A DNA stretch of 64,000 nt. It comes from Stentor roeselii (lineage: Eukaryota > Ciliophora > Heterotrichea > Heterotrichida > Stentoridae). How positions within the stretch are numbered: position 1 is the stretch's first letter; the number at the start of each line of letters is the position of its first letter. Of the stretch, positions 1 through 10,866 are shown one piece after another. Under the pieces are notes generated by a model that saw nothing but the letters and a program-made list of their open reading frames with translations, made no database searches and was not told where the DNA came from. The stretch covers positions 1 to 64,000 of the forward strand of contig RSEH01000237.1 of the NCBI GenBank assembly GCA_006503475.1, in the 5' to 3' direction. The translations under genes were made by a program, and so were the position numbers.

Positions 1-140
1 ATGATACTTTGAAGTAAAGAACTCTTCCCGGAAGACTGGTCACCTACTACAACAATTTCTGGCAATGAAATAGACTGAGAAATTGAAGTTTTTGCAAGAA
101 GCTCATAGAGATTATTGACCAACTGCAGAAGTCCTTCCAT
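1..140 (-). CDS. Dynamin-like GTPase, N-terminal fragment cut by window edge
   Basis: Reading leftward from an ATG at 140, the first 46 codons give a dynamin-type N-terminus ending in a Walker A/G1 motif GDQSSGKSS; the rest lies outside the window. It is nearly the same protein as the start of the gene at 1470-3238, differing at a few residues (for example QSIS for PTIS). Their upstream regions are also related: about 200-300 bp before each ATG share blocks such as GAAGGAAACAAT. This is therefore a tandem duplicate of the next gene, in the same orientation. Dynamin-family GTPases remodel membranes by nucleotide-driven self-assembly. Only the P-loop is visible here, so whether the copy is complete cannot be judged. 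Confidence 0.8.
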   Translation of the reverse strand, partial: MEGLLQLVNNLYELLAKTSISQSISLPEIVVVGDQSSGKSSLLQSI

Positions 141-1469
141 TTATTGTTCCGAATTTTACCATTTTTTTAAATTTGTAGCATTTACGAATAGAGTTTGTTA
201 ATAAGAGTGAATTCTTTGAAATAATTTGATTTATTGAGAAGGAAACAATTCTTGTATCAAAAAAATTATAGAAATAATCCTTAAGGATAAAAATTTTAAA
301 ATTTTTAGATAAGACTTTGTTCAAGAGTTTAATAATTATTTATTATCGATATTAATTTTCTATATATCAGGAAACAATATTAAAGCATGAGTTAATTTTT
401 TTGTCTTAATGATTTGATCAGATTTTTGAAAATCGATTATGTTATTAGAATGAAATCTATACAAAACTATCATGCCTCTATCTTTACTGACTTGAGCGTA
501 ATTACTATTGCACTATCAGCCCAGTAACTTTTCTTGTTCCAAGATGAATGTGTTCATACTGTTAATTTTCGAATGATTTTTAGATATTACCGAATTATAT
601 TTTTCGTAAATATTCATTTCAGCTATATTTTTGTCTCAACTATTATCTGAAGTTAAAAGTTCTACGACTTGACTGACGTCCTTATATTATAAAACATAAT
701 GGGATATCTTTAAACTTCGATTCATTTCTTTGTGAGTAAAATTTTTATCCTTTCAGGTCTTCCTTATTTGATGCTTGATAATCCTTATTTTCTTCTAGAG
801 ATACAACATTACTTCAGCTCTTTCAATATCATTGAAGGTTCCATCAATAAATTATAATGTTTGCGAAAACCTCACTGAATTGTAAATTACAGTTTATTTC
901 TAAATTCTAGACAGCCTGCACAATATATTCGAGATTAAAATTACCAAATTCTTAATTTAAATTTTTATATCTCGATATAGTTACCTAATAATTTTCTTAA
1001 GACTACTATTCATTAAAACCTTCTTACAAAGTAATTTTTTTGTTGGTTCAGTAAATTTAGGCCTTTCATGTCGCATAGTTCAATTTAATTAAATAAATTA
1101 ATTCATCTATCAAAATAACCTTGATCAAGTAATTTTCATATAAAATTTTTTCTATTAGTTAATTTGATGTATTTTTCTCAGACATAAAAATTCGTATTTT
1201 ATGCAAGGAATTTCTTAGCTGTCCCTTTCTAAATAAGTGGGTGATAATTTATGCAGATTTATATTATAAATATTGTAAAATTGGGTCTTTCATCTAAAAA
1301 ATTTTCCCAATAAATGTAGTGGCTTACTTTATAAATCCAGTTTTCAATAGCACCTGGAGAAAAGGGAATGAAAGATGCCCAAATCCTTGAAAAATAAAAT
1401 ATGCATTAAGTATATTTTAACTATCTGAATCCTAATTAAACCCTAATTATTTAAAATTATCATCAATAT
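141..1469. other. Intergenic, no gene seen
   Basis: AT-rich spacer of 1.3 kb between the tandem dynamin-like genes. The part next to 140 (to about 400) is related to the 5' flank of the second dynamin gene at 3239-3470, so the duplication included upstream DNA. No open frame with a recognisable protein, no tRNA-like T-arm motif and no tandem array was seen in the rest. Confidence 0.6.
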
Positions 1470-3238
1470 CTAATTACTATCTAAATTACTTTCAAAAAAC
1501 CTTGTAATATCTCGAAACGATTGCGAAATTGAAACCAAATCTCTTTTCAAAATCACTCTTTTCGCATTGATTTTTTCTACCTCAGGAAAAAGTAGAGAAG
1601 TCTCTTTTCCATAATCTTTATACAAAGATTCAATGAGGTTCTTTTTCAATTTCTTAATACAATCTTGAACAAGATAAAATTTTACATATTTCGGAAAGTT
1701 TCTAATGATATTTTCTTTCGCATCATTATATAAATTGTAAATCAATTTATTTAATGAATTTGACGGTTCTTCATTGTTGATCATCTCTACTCTACAATCA
1801 ATTGTTTCATATTCTAAGACCAGCATATTCTTCAGCTGATCCTCAGATATCTTCCCACATTCCTCCAAAACCTCATCAAGTTTCGAAAATATAAAAGACT
1901 TAAAAGTTTTCATTTCTTTGATGGAAGCATCAAACACTAATCCAAAAATCTTATAAATTTCATCTTTGCACCTAGAGGCAGTCTTTAAAATTGCTTCTTG
2001 TTTACTAATAATTTTTTTTTTTAGAATTTCTTTACAGTCGAAGTCGAAATTGTAGGAAGCCCCTCGATACCCATTGAATATTCATATATAACTTTGCATT
2101 CTTGAACTAAAGAATCATTCTCATCCTCAGATTCCTTTTCCCCCAGAACTTCTTTTATTTCTCTCAATAAAACTCTAAAACTAAACCCTCCTATCTTTTC
2201 ATTTTTTACGTCATTAATATACTTTCCTGCTAAAATTTCATCAATTTTAATGAAGAAAGTATTAATAACTTCCTGAGCGAACATAAAATAATCAGTAATA
2301 TCTTCATATAAAGATCCAAGTAGTTCTAATTCTTTTGCTATTCGATCACGATGCTGAGAGATCTGTTGTTGAATTTCAGGAATTTTTTCCATCACATGTC
2401 TCTTAAGAACTTTTTCAAGTCTCGTCCTCAGCGAGTTAACTCCGAATATTTCAGGGTACTTCGAAAAGGGTTCTTCAGGATCATTGAAAAATTGATTCTC
2501 AAATTCGATTTGCTCCTCAAGACTGATATTTTTTTCGATGTCTTCTTGTGACCTGCATATGACTCCGAAATGGCCAAGTCCTGGATTGATTTGAGGGTTG
2601 ATGACACTTGATGGGTCTTGGCAAATGTCCATTTTCGTGAAGACTAAGAGGGTTTTAGCTAGTCTCGGATCAGCTTCACGAGCCTTTCGAAGAGATATCG
2701 AGTTGTTCAAGTCGACAGCTGAGTTACAGATTGCTAAGATGATCGTGTTCTTTTGCTTTATTCGATCTGCTACCATTCGCTCAATTTTGTCTCTGAGATC
2801 CTGTGACTGACCATCATCTACGTTTTGGATAATCCCAGGAAGGTCTACTAATGTCAAAGCAGCGATTTTACTTGTGTAGAAGTCGATCAAGATGTCTTTC
2901 GAAGAGACTCCTCCATCTTGAGAAGACTGAGTGTCATTGATTTCTTTGAGATTCACTGAAATCTCATCTCCGTAATACTTCTTATCGCCGAAACTTGGCA
3001 AAATCGCATATTCTTCACCTGGAGGAATGTTTTTGACAGTAACTCTTATAGGGCATTTTGTCACTATCCCAGTTCCTTTAGGTAAAATATCCCTCAAAAT
3101 GATACTTTGAAGTAAAGAACTCTTACCAGAAGACTGGTCACCTACCACAACGATTTCTGGTAAGGAAATAGTAGGAGATATTGAAGTTTTTGCAAGAAGC
3201 TCATAGAGATTATTAACCAAGTGAAGAAGTCCTTCCAT
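1470..3238 (-). CDS. Dynamin-like large GTPase with a frame break before the GED
   Basis: The ATG at 3238 opens a frame with the dynamin G domain: G1 GDQSSGKSS near residue 34, G3 DLPG and G4 TKMD, then the start of the stalk. This frame stops at 2021. A second frame (to the stop at 1470) carries a helical segment typical of a GTPase effector domain, and it continues upstream in frame to about position 2050, reading YNFDFDCKEILKKK. The two frames meet near 2050-2060. One missing base there (CTT CCT AC AAT instead of CCT TAC AAT) would explain the shift; no 15- or 16-nt intron fits. A run of 11 A/T lies at 2012-2022. The joined protein would be about 590 residues, near the size of short Mx- or DRP-like dynamins without a PH domain. 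It may be a recent pseudogene or carry an assembly error. Confidence 0.75.
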
Positions 3239-3971
3239 TTATTTAGATATTTAGAATATGGTCTGCTGATTTAAAGTTGATTTTTTAAATGATTTGATTT
3301 ACTCAGAAGGAAACAATACATTTATATAAAACTATTTAATAAGTTTAAAAAAATCATATAAGACATGCAACGATTTCAAATCATAATTTAATTGAATCTT
3401 TAGTGTTGATTTTCTCTATATCAGAAACAGGTTCAAAGCATAATTTCATACTCTTGATTTATTATTAGAATTTCCATTCGATTAAATATTAGACAGAAAG
3501 TATATGCTAATATCTTTGAGTATGATTTACCTTTTTAAGTTTAGCTCTTATCATCTCAACAGGTGTTTTCTTATATCTGAGATAGAAATTATGGTATCCT
3601 TTTCATTTTTAAATGTTCTTCAATGGTTAACCGGATAAAATATCTCATAAAAATACCTTTCAACAATATTTCCTCTAAACTCTGTTCTAATCAAGTGCTT
3701 TGACGATGAATTACCTCCTACACAACTATTAATAAAGAAATCTTTTGGCATAATGAAATCTTAAGTATTTCAATAATAATCCCCAAAAAACAACTCAAAA
3801 AATCCTCGTGACTCAAAAGTCGAATCTCTAAACTTCCAATAATCCCCTAAGACTAAAACGATACATCCTTTAAATTCAATATCAAAACACTAAAAACCCT
3901 AAATAAATCATCTCCACATCCTAAATCTCTTAAAATCTAATCTCAAACCACCACATCAAATCTGAATCAAT
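3239..3971. other. Intergenic, 5' flank of dynamin-like gene
   Basis: The first ~230 bp match the upstream region of the neighbouring dynamin copy (141-400) in scattered blocks, marking the duplicated 5' flank. From about 3780 to 3960 the + strand turns A/C-rich with repeated short CTAAA/AATCC words; this is the 3' side of the Cdc14 gene. No coding signal was found. Confidence 0.55.
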
Positions 3972-5183
3972 TTAATTATTGGAAGGAATCGTTAATTTTG
4001 CATAGCTGCGAATCCCAAGTCTCACCGGGTTAGCCGCAGGAATATTCGTAGGACTAGCAGGAGCTGACTTCATGGCTTGCATAAGTCTATCAGCTTGTCC
4101 AAGATCTCCAAACTTAGCCCGATACTTCTCAAAAAGCGACTTTTCCCCTCTACTAGGAACTGTCGGACTTTTAATCCTCATGACATCCGTTTTCCTTCTA
4201 CGCGCTTCTAAATTTTCTTCAAACTCACACAAAAAGTACTGCTGAGGTCCAAGTACAGACCCAGGTCTACAAATTCTGCACCATCCTAAAAACTCTAAAG
4301 CCGAGAAGCCAAACTCACTCATCACAAAACATCCAATCAAAGTTCCAGTCCTTCCTAGTCCAGCCTTGCAATGAACAGCAACAGCGCCTTTCTCTCTTTG
4401 CACAATATTTAAAAAATCCTGGACAATACTTTCATCCGGCACACTTCCATCAGTAAAGTTAAGGTCTTGAAAGTTGATTGAATTTGTGATGAATTTTGTA
4501 TGATCGTATTTTTCTTTATTCAGTTTTATCACACAAGAGACTCCTAAACTTCTGAAGAGTTGGACGTATTCTTCAACTGTCATTTCGTGAGGAGAGGCTT
4601 TTGCTGCGGGTGCTACGAATGCCAAGATTTTCTCAGGAATGATCCAGTTAAGTCCTCCATTTTCGACTTTTGCTAAGTTTTCATAAGAGGCCAAGTCGAA
4701 GTTGTCAACATCGAACCAACCCAAAGAAGTCGCTTTTGAAAGGCCTTTTAAACAGTCGATGATAAAAAGCTCGAAGTTGCTCGACTCAACACTTGCATCT
4801 CGAAAAGGAATAAATCGAGGAACTGACTGAAAAGGCTCCCAAGCCTCTTCAGCTGATCGGTGCATGCGGAGCATGACGTAACTCGCCATCAAAAAAGCGG
4901 AATTTGCCCTTTTCGCTGGGATTAAACTTGTGTAGTGATGAATCATGTGACTTGATAACTTCGGGTCGTTTAAAGTCTTGTCTAAAGTTCGGCAGAAACG
5001 AAAAACACTTCCAAGGTCTAAAGGGCCGAAGTCACTCGCGTACGGCACGTATGAAAGTTCCTAATTTTTCATTACGTTGTCGACGGAAAAGGTGAAAACC
5101 TTTCCTTTTGTGATCGGTGGACGATTGTCACAGACCCAGAAAAGCCTTCTTGGAATTATTTCAACTGACTGGCCTTGATGCAT
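3972..5183 (-). CDS. CDC14: Cdc14-family dual-specificity protein phosphatase
   Basis: Two exons (5183-5076 and 5060-3972) joined across a 15-nt intron give a 398-residue protein. The splice restores the family's N-terminal signature, SVDNELSYVPYASDFGPLDLG, read across the junction. The C-terminal catalytic domain holds the signature VHCKAGLGRTG with the nucleophile cysteine near residue 267 and a likely general acid Asp in FTDGS near residue 240. Cdc14 phosphatases remove phosphate from proline-directed CDK sites and act in mitotic exit, cytokinesis and, in many flagellates and ciliates, basal-body or ciliary functions. The C-terminal tail is short and Ser/Pro-rich. The start at 5183 is the first ATG in frame, preceded by A-rich DNA. 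Identity is well supported by the two-domain architecture. Confidence 0.92.
5061..5075 (-). other. 15-nt intron in Cdc14 gene
   Basis: Sense sequence GTAATGAAAAATTAG. Retention would put an in-frame TAG after codon 36; removal joins the conserved Cdc14 N-terminus. Confidence 0.9.
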
Positions 5184-5760
5184 TTTTTATCAATTTTTAC
5201 CTGATGAAGATTTTTGACCATGAACATGATTTTTTAAATTTTTGATGGAATTTTGATTTCGTGATGAGGGGAAGAGAGGATTTAGAGGATTTTTTTGTTG
5301 AGTGTAGGAGAAAGGGGGGATTTTTTGGGTGGGAATTTGGTTTTTTGGAGAATGGGATTTTTTTAATTAGAGGGATTGATTTTAGAGGAGATTTGGTGAA
5401 GGAGATACTTTTTCTAGAATTTTTGATGAAAAATAAGATTTTTCTGGAATTTCTGATGAAAACTGAGATTTTAGGTAAATTTTTGGAAATTTATATTAGA
5501 ATAAAAGAACTTTTTAGTATTAGATAGATGAACTGAAGAGTTTAGGGTTAGAAATGTTCTGATGGGATTTATTAATTGAGAATAGGAATGAAATATAAGT
5601 CTAGGGGCTTGAGCACAATATAAGCTTTCGCAATCATGATATAAGATCATGATCAAATTTAGATTTTAAGATAAATTAAAATCTTAGAAAACTGACATAA
5701 AAGTATCTAAAATTAAAGTTCTTCACTAATAAATATTATTATTTCTTATGAAAAACAATT
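5184..5760. other. Intergenic, strongly G-skewed patch
   Basis: Positions 5261-5520 are very poor in C and rich in G on the + strand, with a roughly 30-bp imperfect direct repeat near 5405-5465 (CTAGAATTTTTGATGAAAA and a variant). A long open frame on the + strand here is a by-product of this composition. The rest is AT-rich, with no gene seen. Confidence 0.5.
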
Positions 5761-7701
5761 TCAGTCAACTTGATCAAAATCTTGGAATTTCGAACTTAAA
5801 TCAAAGACTTTGCCTTGCAAGTTCATTAGACAAGCATCCATTTTATCAAGTAGAGCAGCAACATCTCCTTCATCAACAACTTTTTTCAACAAAGAAGTCT
5901 CTTCTAAGCAGCTATTTTTCATATCTCTCTTTATCTTTTGATATGTCTGAAATTGCATTGCTTCTATTTTATGCCTTGAATAAATCCTGCTGAGTTTTCT
6001 GAGTTTTTTTATTCTTTTTACGCTTTTTTCCATGATTTTTTTTCTGGCTATTGCTGTATTCGTCAGTTCTGACCAAATTAATGGATGATCTCTTCGAATT
6101 TTTTTCATGAGTTGATAAGAAAAAAGGAGAAGTTCTGAATTTTCTTTTGATTTTGCATGGAAATTTCTTGGGACCTTAGAAATTACTTCAATATCCCCGA
6201 AGTAATCCTTTTGCTTCACGGTATACACAGCCAAACCATCAGATTCAACATAAATCACCTTCCCCTTAACCAAAAAATAAATCTCATCAGCAAGAGCTCC
6301 AGCACAATAAACATCATTTCCCCCCATAACAAAAACAGGAGTCAAAAAAGGAACAACAGCACAAATAAAAAAATCATCCTTATCCCTAAAAAACCTTAAA
6401 GTCCTTGCCGCCCCTCGATGCATATTCAAAGCCATTTCAAACTGCAGTTCTTTCGGCAATTCCTGAAAAATTTCCTTTTTTTCCGCGAATCCAACAGCAG
6501 AAATAGTTGAATTCTGTCGAATTGATTCTCTTAACTTAATTCTAAATTGTTTTTTCAGTCCAGTTTGGACTGAAAACTCGTCAATCACTGCAAGTTTGTA
6601 CAACAAAAGGTTCTCCTTCGAGTCCAGTCCAGTCAAAAAGCTGGAAAGGGTAGCGACTGTGATTGCCAAGAAGAAATTGCAGCACATCATCCAAACGACA
6701 GACAAAATCCTTTCAAAGTCATTTCCTGCTGAGATGTCTCCATAGCCGACTGTTGAATAAGTTGAAAGTGCCCAGTAAAAACCGCTTAAGTAAAGAGAAA
6801 AGTTAGAAAAATCTTGAAGTTCATTGCGGATTATCCAAGAGTCACTTCCAAGAGTAGCTAATCCGACGAAGCACCATAAACAAGTGATTATGTGAAGCAT
6901 TGCTAGAATTGTTAGAATTGTTATCAAGGTTCGCAGAGTTGAATAGCGAAGGTTGAGAACGTCCATTGTTATGAAGAGGAAAGATGGGTTGTTTCGGAAC
7001 TTCATCCATTTGAAAGCTTTGGAAAATTTTAACAACTTGTATAGACGTGGCACTCGGACTAACTTGGCTAAGGGGTTTAAATGATATCTTGTCGTTATGA
7101 ATAGGTCGAATGGGAAAAAAGCTATCAGGTCGATTATCATCCAGGATTTAAAATATTTTAAGATGATTAGTTTCCGGTTTTTTACTATTGTTTTGTTCTC
7201 ATCTATAAAACCTTTGTTGCAATTTATAAGAAAGTCAAGTAGGTAAGTTAAAGTGAATACATTATCAAATATTTCAACAAGGTCTATATCACCCTCAACC
7301 GGAAAAGCTAAAAAAAAAGGCATCACAATAGCACTTTGAACAATAATCATTCCAATCAATAAATTCCAGAACCGAATAAAATACGAATTAGGATCAAAAA
7401 TCCAGGAGCTTTTTCCAATAAGACTAGTCGATTCACTTTTCAATAAAGAAAACTCATTCAAATTACCCTGAATCGGCATCTGAGGTTCTTTCATGAAAAT
7501 AGACCCTTTAATCATCTTTTGGAGTACAAGTCTAAATTTCAGCTTCATTTTCGCGCTTTGCCAGACATGTTTATATTTAGAATGAACTTGAAGGTCTTTT
7601 TTCCTGAAAAACTCATTTTGAGGTTGACTCTGAATCAAGCTATACTTAGCATTCATTAAATATACCCAAAGCCATAAACCACTAAATAATAATCTTTCCA
7701 T
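5761..7701 (-). CDS. Voltage-gated K+ channel with cyclic-nucleotide-binding-like domain
   Basis: 646 residues starting at the ATG at 7701 (an upstream in-frame codon is TTG, not ATG). The order is: N-terminal cytosolic region to about residue 105; six membrane segments between 110 and 355, with an S4-like segment carrying spaced basic residues (LVRVPRLYKLLKF); a pore helix and K+-selective filter TVGYGD near 317-322; a C-linker; then a cyclic-nucleotide-binding fold at about 440-560. This is the EAG/CNG/HCN superfamily plan. In the binding cassette the usual FGE is FGD and the ligand Arg-Ser/Thr-Ala pattern is degenerate (RNFHAKS), so cyclic nucleotide binding is doubtful, as in EAG-type channels. 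It is divergently arranged with the hydrolase at 7782, 80 bp away. Ciliates use such channels to set membrane potential and ciliary beating. Confidence 0.88.
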   Translation of the reverse strand: MERLLFSGLWLWVYLMNAKYSLIQSQPQNEFFRKKDLQVHSKYKHVWQSAKMKLKFRLVLQKMIKGSIFMKEPQMPIQGNLNEFSLLKSESTSLIGKSSWIFDPNSYFIRFWNLLIGMIIVQSAIVMPFFLAFPVEGDIDLVEIFDNVFTLTYLLDFLINCNKGFIDENKTIVKNRKLIILKYFKSWMIIDLIAFFPFDLFITTRYHLNPLAKLVRVPRLYKLLKFSKAFKWMKFRNNPSFLFITMDVLNLRYSTLRTLITILTILAMLHIITCLWCFVGLATLGSDSWIIRNELQDFSNFSLYLSGFYWALSTYSTVGYGDISAGNDFERILSVVWMMCCNFFLAITVATLSSFLTGLDSKENLLLYKLAVIDEFSVQTGLKKQFRIKLRESIRQNSTISAVGFAEKKEIFQELPKELQFEMALNMHRGAARTLRFFRDKDDFFICAVVPFLTPVFVMGGNDVYCAGALADEIYFLVKGKVIYVESDGLAVYTVKQKDYFGDIEVISKVPRNFHAKSKENSELLLFSYQLMKKIRRDHPLIWSELTNTAIARKKIMEKSVKRIKKLRKLSRIYSRHKIEAMQFQTYQKIKRDMKNSCLEETSLLKKVVDEGDVAALLDKMDACLMNLQGKVFDLSSKFQDFDQVD

Positions 7702-7781
7702 TATTTCCAAGATTCTCCATCAGCCCGGTATCCGATTGAAGATAAAAAAAATCAATTCAAATCTCTCCTTAACCTAATATA

Positions 7782-9680
7782 ATGTCATCATCAAATAAGA
7801 TTAGCAGAATCAAGATAATTTTAGCAGTTTCAACGCTAGTCCTAATCCTCTTCGGGATCTTCTTCGCACTTTCTCCATGGCTGACGTATTTAGGCTCTTC
7901 TATTGCAACAACTCTGATTTTTCTGTTCATTATCAGGACTTTATCCTGCACGATTCTATTTCCTGGAAGCAACTCGATTTGGTCTCGTTCTCTTCAAAGC
8001 ACTTTTTGTTCGCAGCTTTGTTTTCAGGGTGTTAGGAAAATTTCAAGTGTGAAGGACTTTCTATCGAGTCTTGGAGAACCTGAGGTTCATATGAACCATG
8101 CAACTTTGAAGTCCGCCAGCAACTTTATTAAACAGGTTTTACTTATTTACTCTAGGATTGACTTGCAACCGCAGCAGAAGGAATTGGAAAATTTGTTGAA
8201 ACAGTTGAAAGAGGAACTCATTGAGTTGAAGGTCGTGGATAGGAATAAAAAATGTGTGAATGTTTGGACAGTGATCGAGCATCCCGAAAAAGTAAGAAAA
8301 ACTCACAAACTAGACAAAATCGGTGACACAAGCCAATCAATCTCCTCCTGTTCAAAGATAATTTCAATCCTTCAAACCGACCTTCAAATCAGCTTAAAAA
8401 AGATAATCTTCGGCGGTTCTCTTCTTCTAGGAGACCTAATCTACCAACGCGAGGACTTTTTTTCCCGTTTCAAAGCAGAGTCGTTAAGAATAAAAGGCGA
8501 AGACAACCTAGAGTTCGACAGTGCTTACATCGTCCCAGAAGGTTCAAAAAAGGAAAAAACCGCCGTGATTTACTGTTGTCCAAACGGTGGGTACTTCGAA
8601 TACATTTACTACCAAACTGACTGGCTTGAGTTTTACCTTCAGCAAAGCATTCCAATCTTCCTGTGGAACTACAGAGGCTACGGCCGTAGTCAGGGCCGTC
8701 CTTCCATTGAAAACCTCAGCCGAGACGGAAAAAAACTCGTCCAGTTCGCGCGTGATGTGAAAGGCTTCAACAAAATCATTTTACATGGCGAGTCACTCGG
8801 AGGAGCCATTGCGACTAACATCGCAGCAGCCACTACTATTGACCTGCTTATCGCTGACAGGACTTTCAGCAATGTTTTCGATGTTTTCTCTTCTTATGCT
8901 GGAACTGTCATCGCTTTTCTCGCTGTTCTTGTAGGTCCTTCTAATGTCAACTGTAAGAAAAACTTTTTTGAATTTGAAAGCCCGAAAATTCTTACTTGTG
9001 ATATTAATGATGAAGTTATTCCTGCTCAAGCTTCACTTAAAGCTTCTCTTGTTAACAACTTTTCATCCAGTTTTTCAAGAAGTTCATTGAAAAAGTTTGA
9101 AAAAGGATTGAAAAACTTGTCGCAAATCAGGAAAAAACATTGTAGAGTACTTTCAAAGCAGAGTAAAAATTTGTTTCCGGATAACTCAGGGTATATTTCT
9201 TTGAATACTGAAGAAGTTGATTTGAATTTTGAGAATTTTTTCTTGAATTTTTCGGTTTTCGCTGAAAAAATGGATTCTGCCGGTCATGGAATTTTGGAAC
9301 TTTTGGAAAATTGCTCGAATTGTGAGGCTTGGCTTAAAGCTCTTGAGGTCTGGGGAAGTAGTCCGATTACTTATGGAGGAGAATTTTATGATTTGAGAAC
9401 TGCTGCTGTTGAAAGATTAAGAAATTTCATTCAGGCTAGTTCCAAGTTAGTACATGAATGTGAAAAGTCAGGGAATGAAGAATTGAAAAAGGCGGCTGGA
9501 AGTTTGAGAGATGTTGAACAGGTCTTGTCGGAAGTACTTTCTGCTTTGGAAAATAGGAGTCTGAGTGATAGGCGAAATGGAATGTTGATCATTTTGAAAT
9601 GTGGACACTGTGGGTCTTATGATACTGTTGAAAAGTACGTCCTGGAGAAGTTGATTAATAAGAATTTAATTATTGAATGA
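7782..9680 (+). CDS. Membrane-anchored alpha/beta hydrolase (ABHD12/13/17-like)
   Basis: 632 residues with two hydrophobic segments at the N-terminus (about 11-30 and 38-60), a helical region to about 150, then a serine hydrolase domain. The catalytic set is complete: GESLGG with Ser338, Asp410 in CDINDEVIP and His502 in SAGHGIL. The oxyanion-side motif NYRGYGRSQG is present near 296-305. A Ser/Lys/Phe-rich insertion of about 80 residues lies between the Asp and His strands, longer than in typical ABHD proteins, and a C-terminal helical extension of 120 residues follows. The family hydrolyses lipids, monoacylglycerols or palmitoyl thioesters at membranes; the substrate here is unknown. Third-position base use switches sharply near 8285 and again near 8960 within this one gene. 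Confidence 0.82.
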   Translation: MSSSNKISRIKIILAVSTLVLILFGIFFALSPWLTYLGSSIATTLIFLFIIRTLSCTILFPGSNSIWSRSLQSTFCSQLCFQGVRKISSVKDFLSSLGEPEVHMNHATLKSASNFIKQVLLIYSRIDLQPQQKELENLLKQLKEELIELKVVDRNKKCVNVWTVIEHPEKVRKTHKLDKIGDTSQSISSCSKIISILQTDLQISLKKIIFGGSLLLGDLIYQREDFFSRFKAESLRIKGEDNLEFDSAYIVPEGSKKEKTAVIYCCPNGGYFEYIYYQTDWLEFYLQQSIPIFLWNYRGYGRSQGRPSIENLSRDGKKLVQFARDVKGFNKIILHGESLGGAIATNIAAATTIDLLIADRTFSNVFDVFSSYAGTVIAFLAVLVGPSNVNCKKNFFEFESPKILTCDINDEVIPAQASLKASLVNNFSSSFSRSSLKKFEKGLKNLSQIRKKHCRVLSKQSKNLFPDNSGYISLNTEEVDLNFENFFLNFSVFAEKMDSAGHGILELLENCSNCEAWLKALEVWGSSPITYGGEFYDLRTAAVERLRNFIQASSKLVHECEKSGNEELKKAAGSLRDVEQVLSEVLSALENRSLSDRRNGMLIILKCGHCGSYDTVEKYVLEKLINKNLIIE

Positions 9681-9881
9681 GATTCTCGCTAAACTACTGA
9701 AAAATACTGGCTAAGACTCACTTAAAGTCGAAACCCTTCTTTTTCCCGCGCTCACCAAAAGTCATCCAACTTCCCTATCCCTCCAATTCCACCTAAAAAA
9801 ATAACCAAAACCCAAGCCCGGGCAGTAAAATCGTAAAATCAATTGATTCTTAACTTAAATTCTTATTTTAACTTCAATAAA

Positions 9882-10799
9882 ATGAGCACACAACATTCAA
9901 AACCCCAAGAAAACAAAGAAAACTCCTTACCCTGCTTAAAATCCTCAGAATCCTTAAAACTAATGCGAAAGTTCGGGACCGACATAACAAACACCTCTCA
10001 ATTAAAAACATTAGAAATTCCAAACGACCCCCAAGCCCTTCCTTACTACTCCAGCGACATTTTCAGATACTTACACGAAGTAGAAGGTAAAACCTCAGTA
10101 AAGCCGGGTTACTTGAAGTTCCAAAACGACATCAACGAGAAGATGCGAGCGATTTTAATAGACTGGCTGACTGAAGTTCATTTAAAATTCAAACTAGTCG
10201 CTGAGACTTTGTACCTCACAGTCGACATCCTCGACAGGTACCTGGAAAAAGTCCTCGTCACCAAAGCCCGTCTTCAGCTCGTCGGGGTGACTGCCTTGCT
10301 CATCGCGAGCAAGTTCGAAGACGTTTACGCTCCTGAAGTGAATGACTTGGTTTACATCACTGACAAGGCTTACGACCGAGAAAGTATCATCAACATGGAA
10401 GCAAGTATCTTGAAAACTCTTGACTTTAACATCTCTTGTCCGAGTATTTTACTTTTCTTGGAAAGGTACTGCGCGGTTTTGAACATTGAAAGGAATTACG
10501 CTTGCTTTGCCAGGTATTTGGTAGAACTCACACTTGCTGAGTATAAAATGCTTAAATTTCGTAAAAGTCTTGTCGCTGCTTCTGCTGTTTTACTCATGCA
10601 TAAAATCATGCAGGTTCAGCCTGAGTGGCCTGAAGAGATTCAAAAGAACTGCCCTTATCTACAGGATGACTTGAAAAATTGCTCTAAGGAACTTTGCATG
10701 TTGTTTCAAAGAGCACCTATGAATCAACTTGCAACTGTCAGGAAGAAGTTCATGATGCCTGTGTTTTACTCGGTTGCTAACACACATATTAAGAAATAA
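9882..10799 (+). CDS. Mitotic cyclin, A/B type
   Basis: 305 residues from the ATG at 9882. The cyclin box begins with the A/B hallmark MRAILIDWLTEVH and continues into a second cyclin fold, ending with a short C-terminus. The N-terminus (about 70 residues) has a KEN box at residues 12-14 and a degenerate destruction box RKFGTDITN, in which the usual Leu at position 4 is Gly. Such cyclins bind and activate CDK1-like kinases and are destroyed by the APC/C at mitosis; here degradation would rely mainly on KEN. No intron is needed. The gene is intact, sits downstream of the hydrolase, and converges on the orphan at 10867 with 67 bp between stops. Confidence 0.92.
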   Translation: MSTQHSKPQENKENSLPCLKSSESLKLMRKFGTDITNTSQLKTLEIPNDPQALPYYSSDIFRYLHEVEGKTSVKPGYLKFQNDINEKMRAILIDWLTEVHLKFKLVAETLYLTVDILDRYLEKVLVTKARLQLVGVTALLIASKFEDVYAPEVNDLVYITDKAYDRESIINMEASILKTLDFNISCPSILLFLERYCAVLNIERNYACFARYLVELTLAEYKMLKFRKSLVAASAVLLMHKIMQVQPEWPEEIQKNCPYLQDDLKNCSKELCMLFQRAPMNQLATVRKKFMMPVFYSVANTHIKK

Positions 10800-10866
10800 T
10801 GTTTTTATTAGGATTATGTTTGAGAGATTTTAGGGTTGGAGAAGTTATTTTAAGAGTTTTTTGGAT

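Noticed and set aside
2011-2040. A 31-nt GT...AG interval that might be an intron in the dynamin gene
   Set aside because: Wrong length class for this genome and it does not join the two frames; a single-base indel nearer 2055 does.
5261-5527. 88-residue + strand frame in a G-rich patch
   Set aside because: Low-complexity translation of skewed DNA with a short direct repeat; no domain and no conserved start context.
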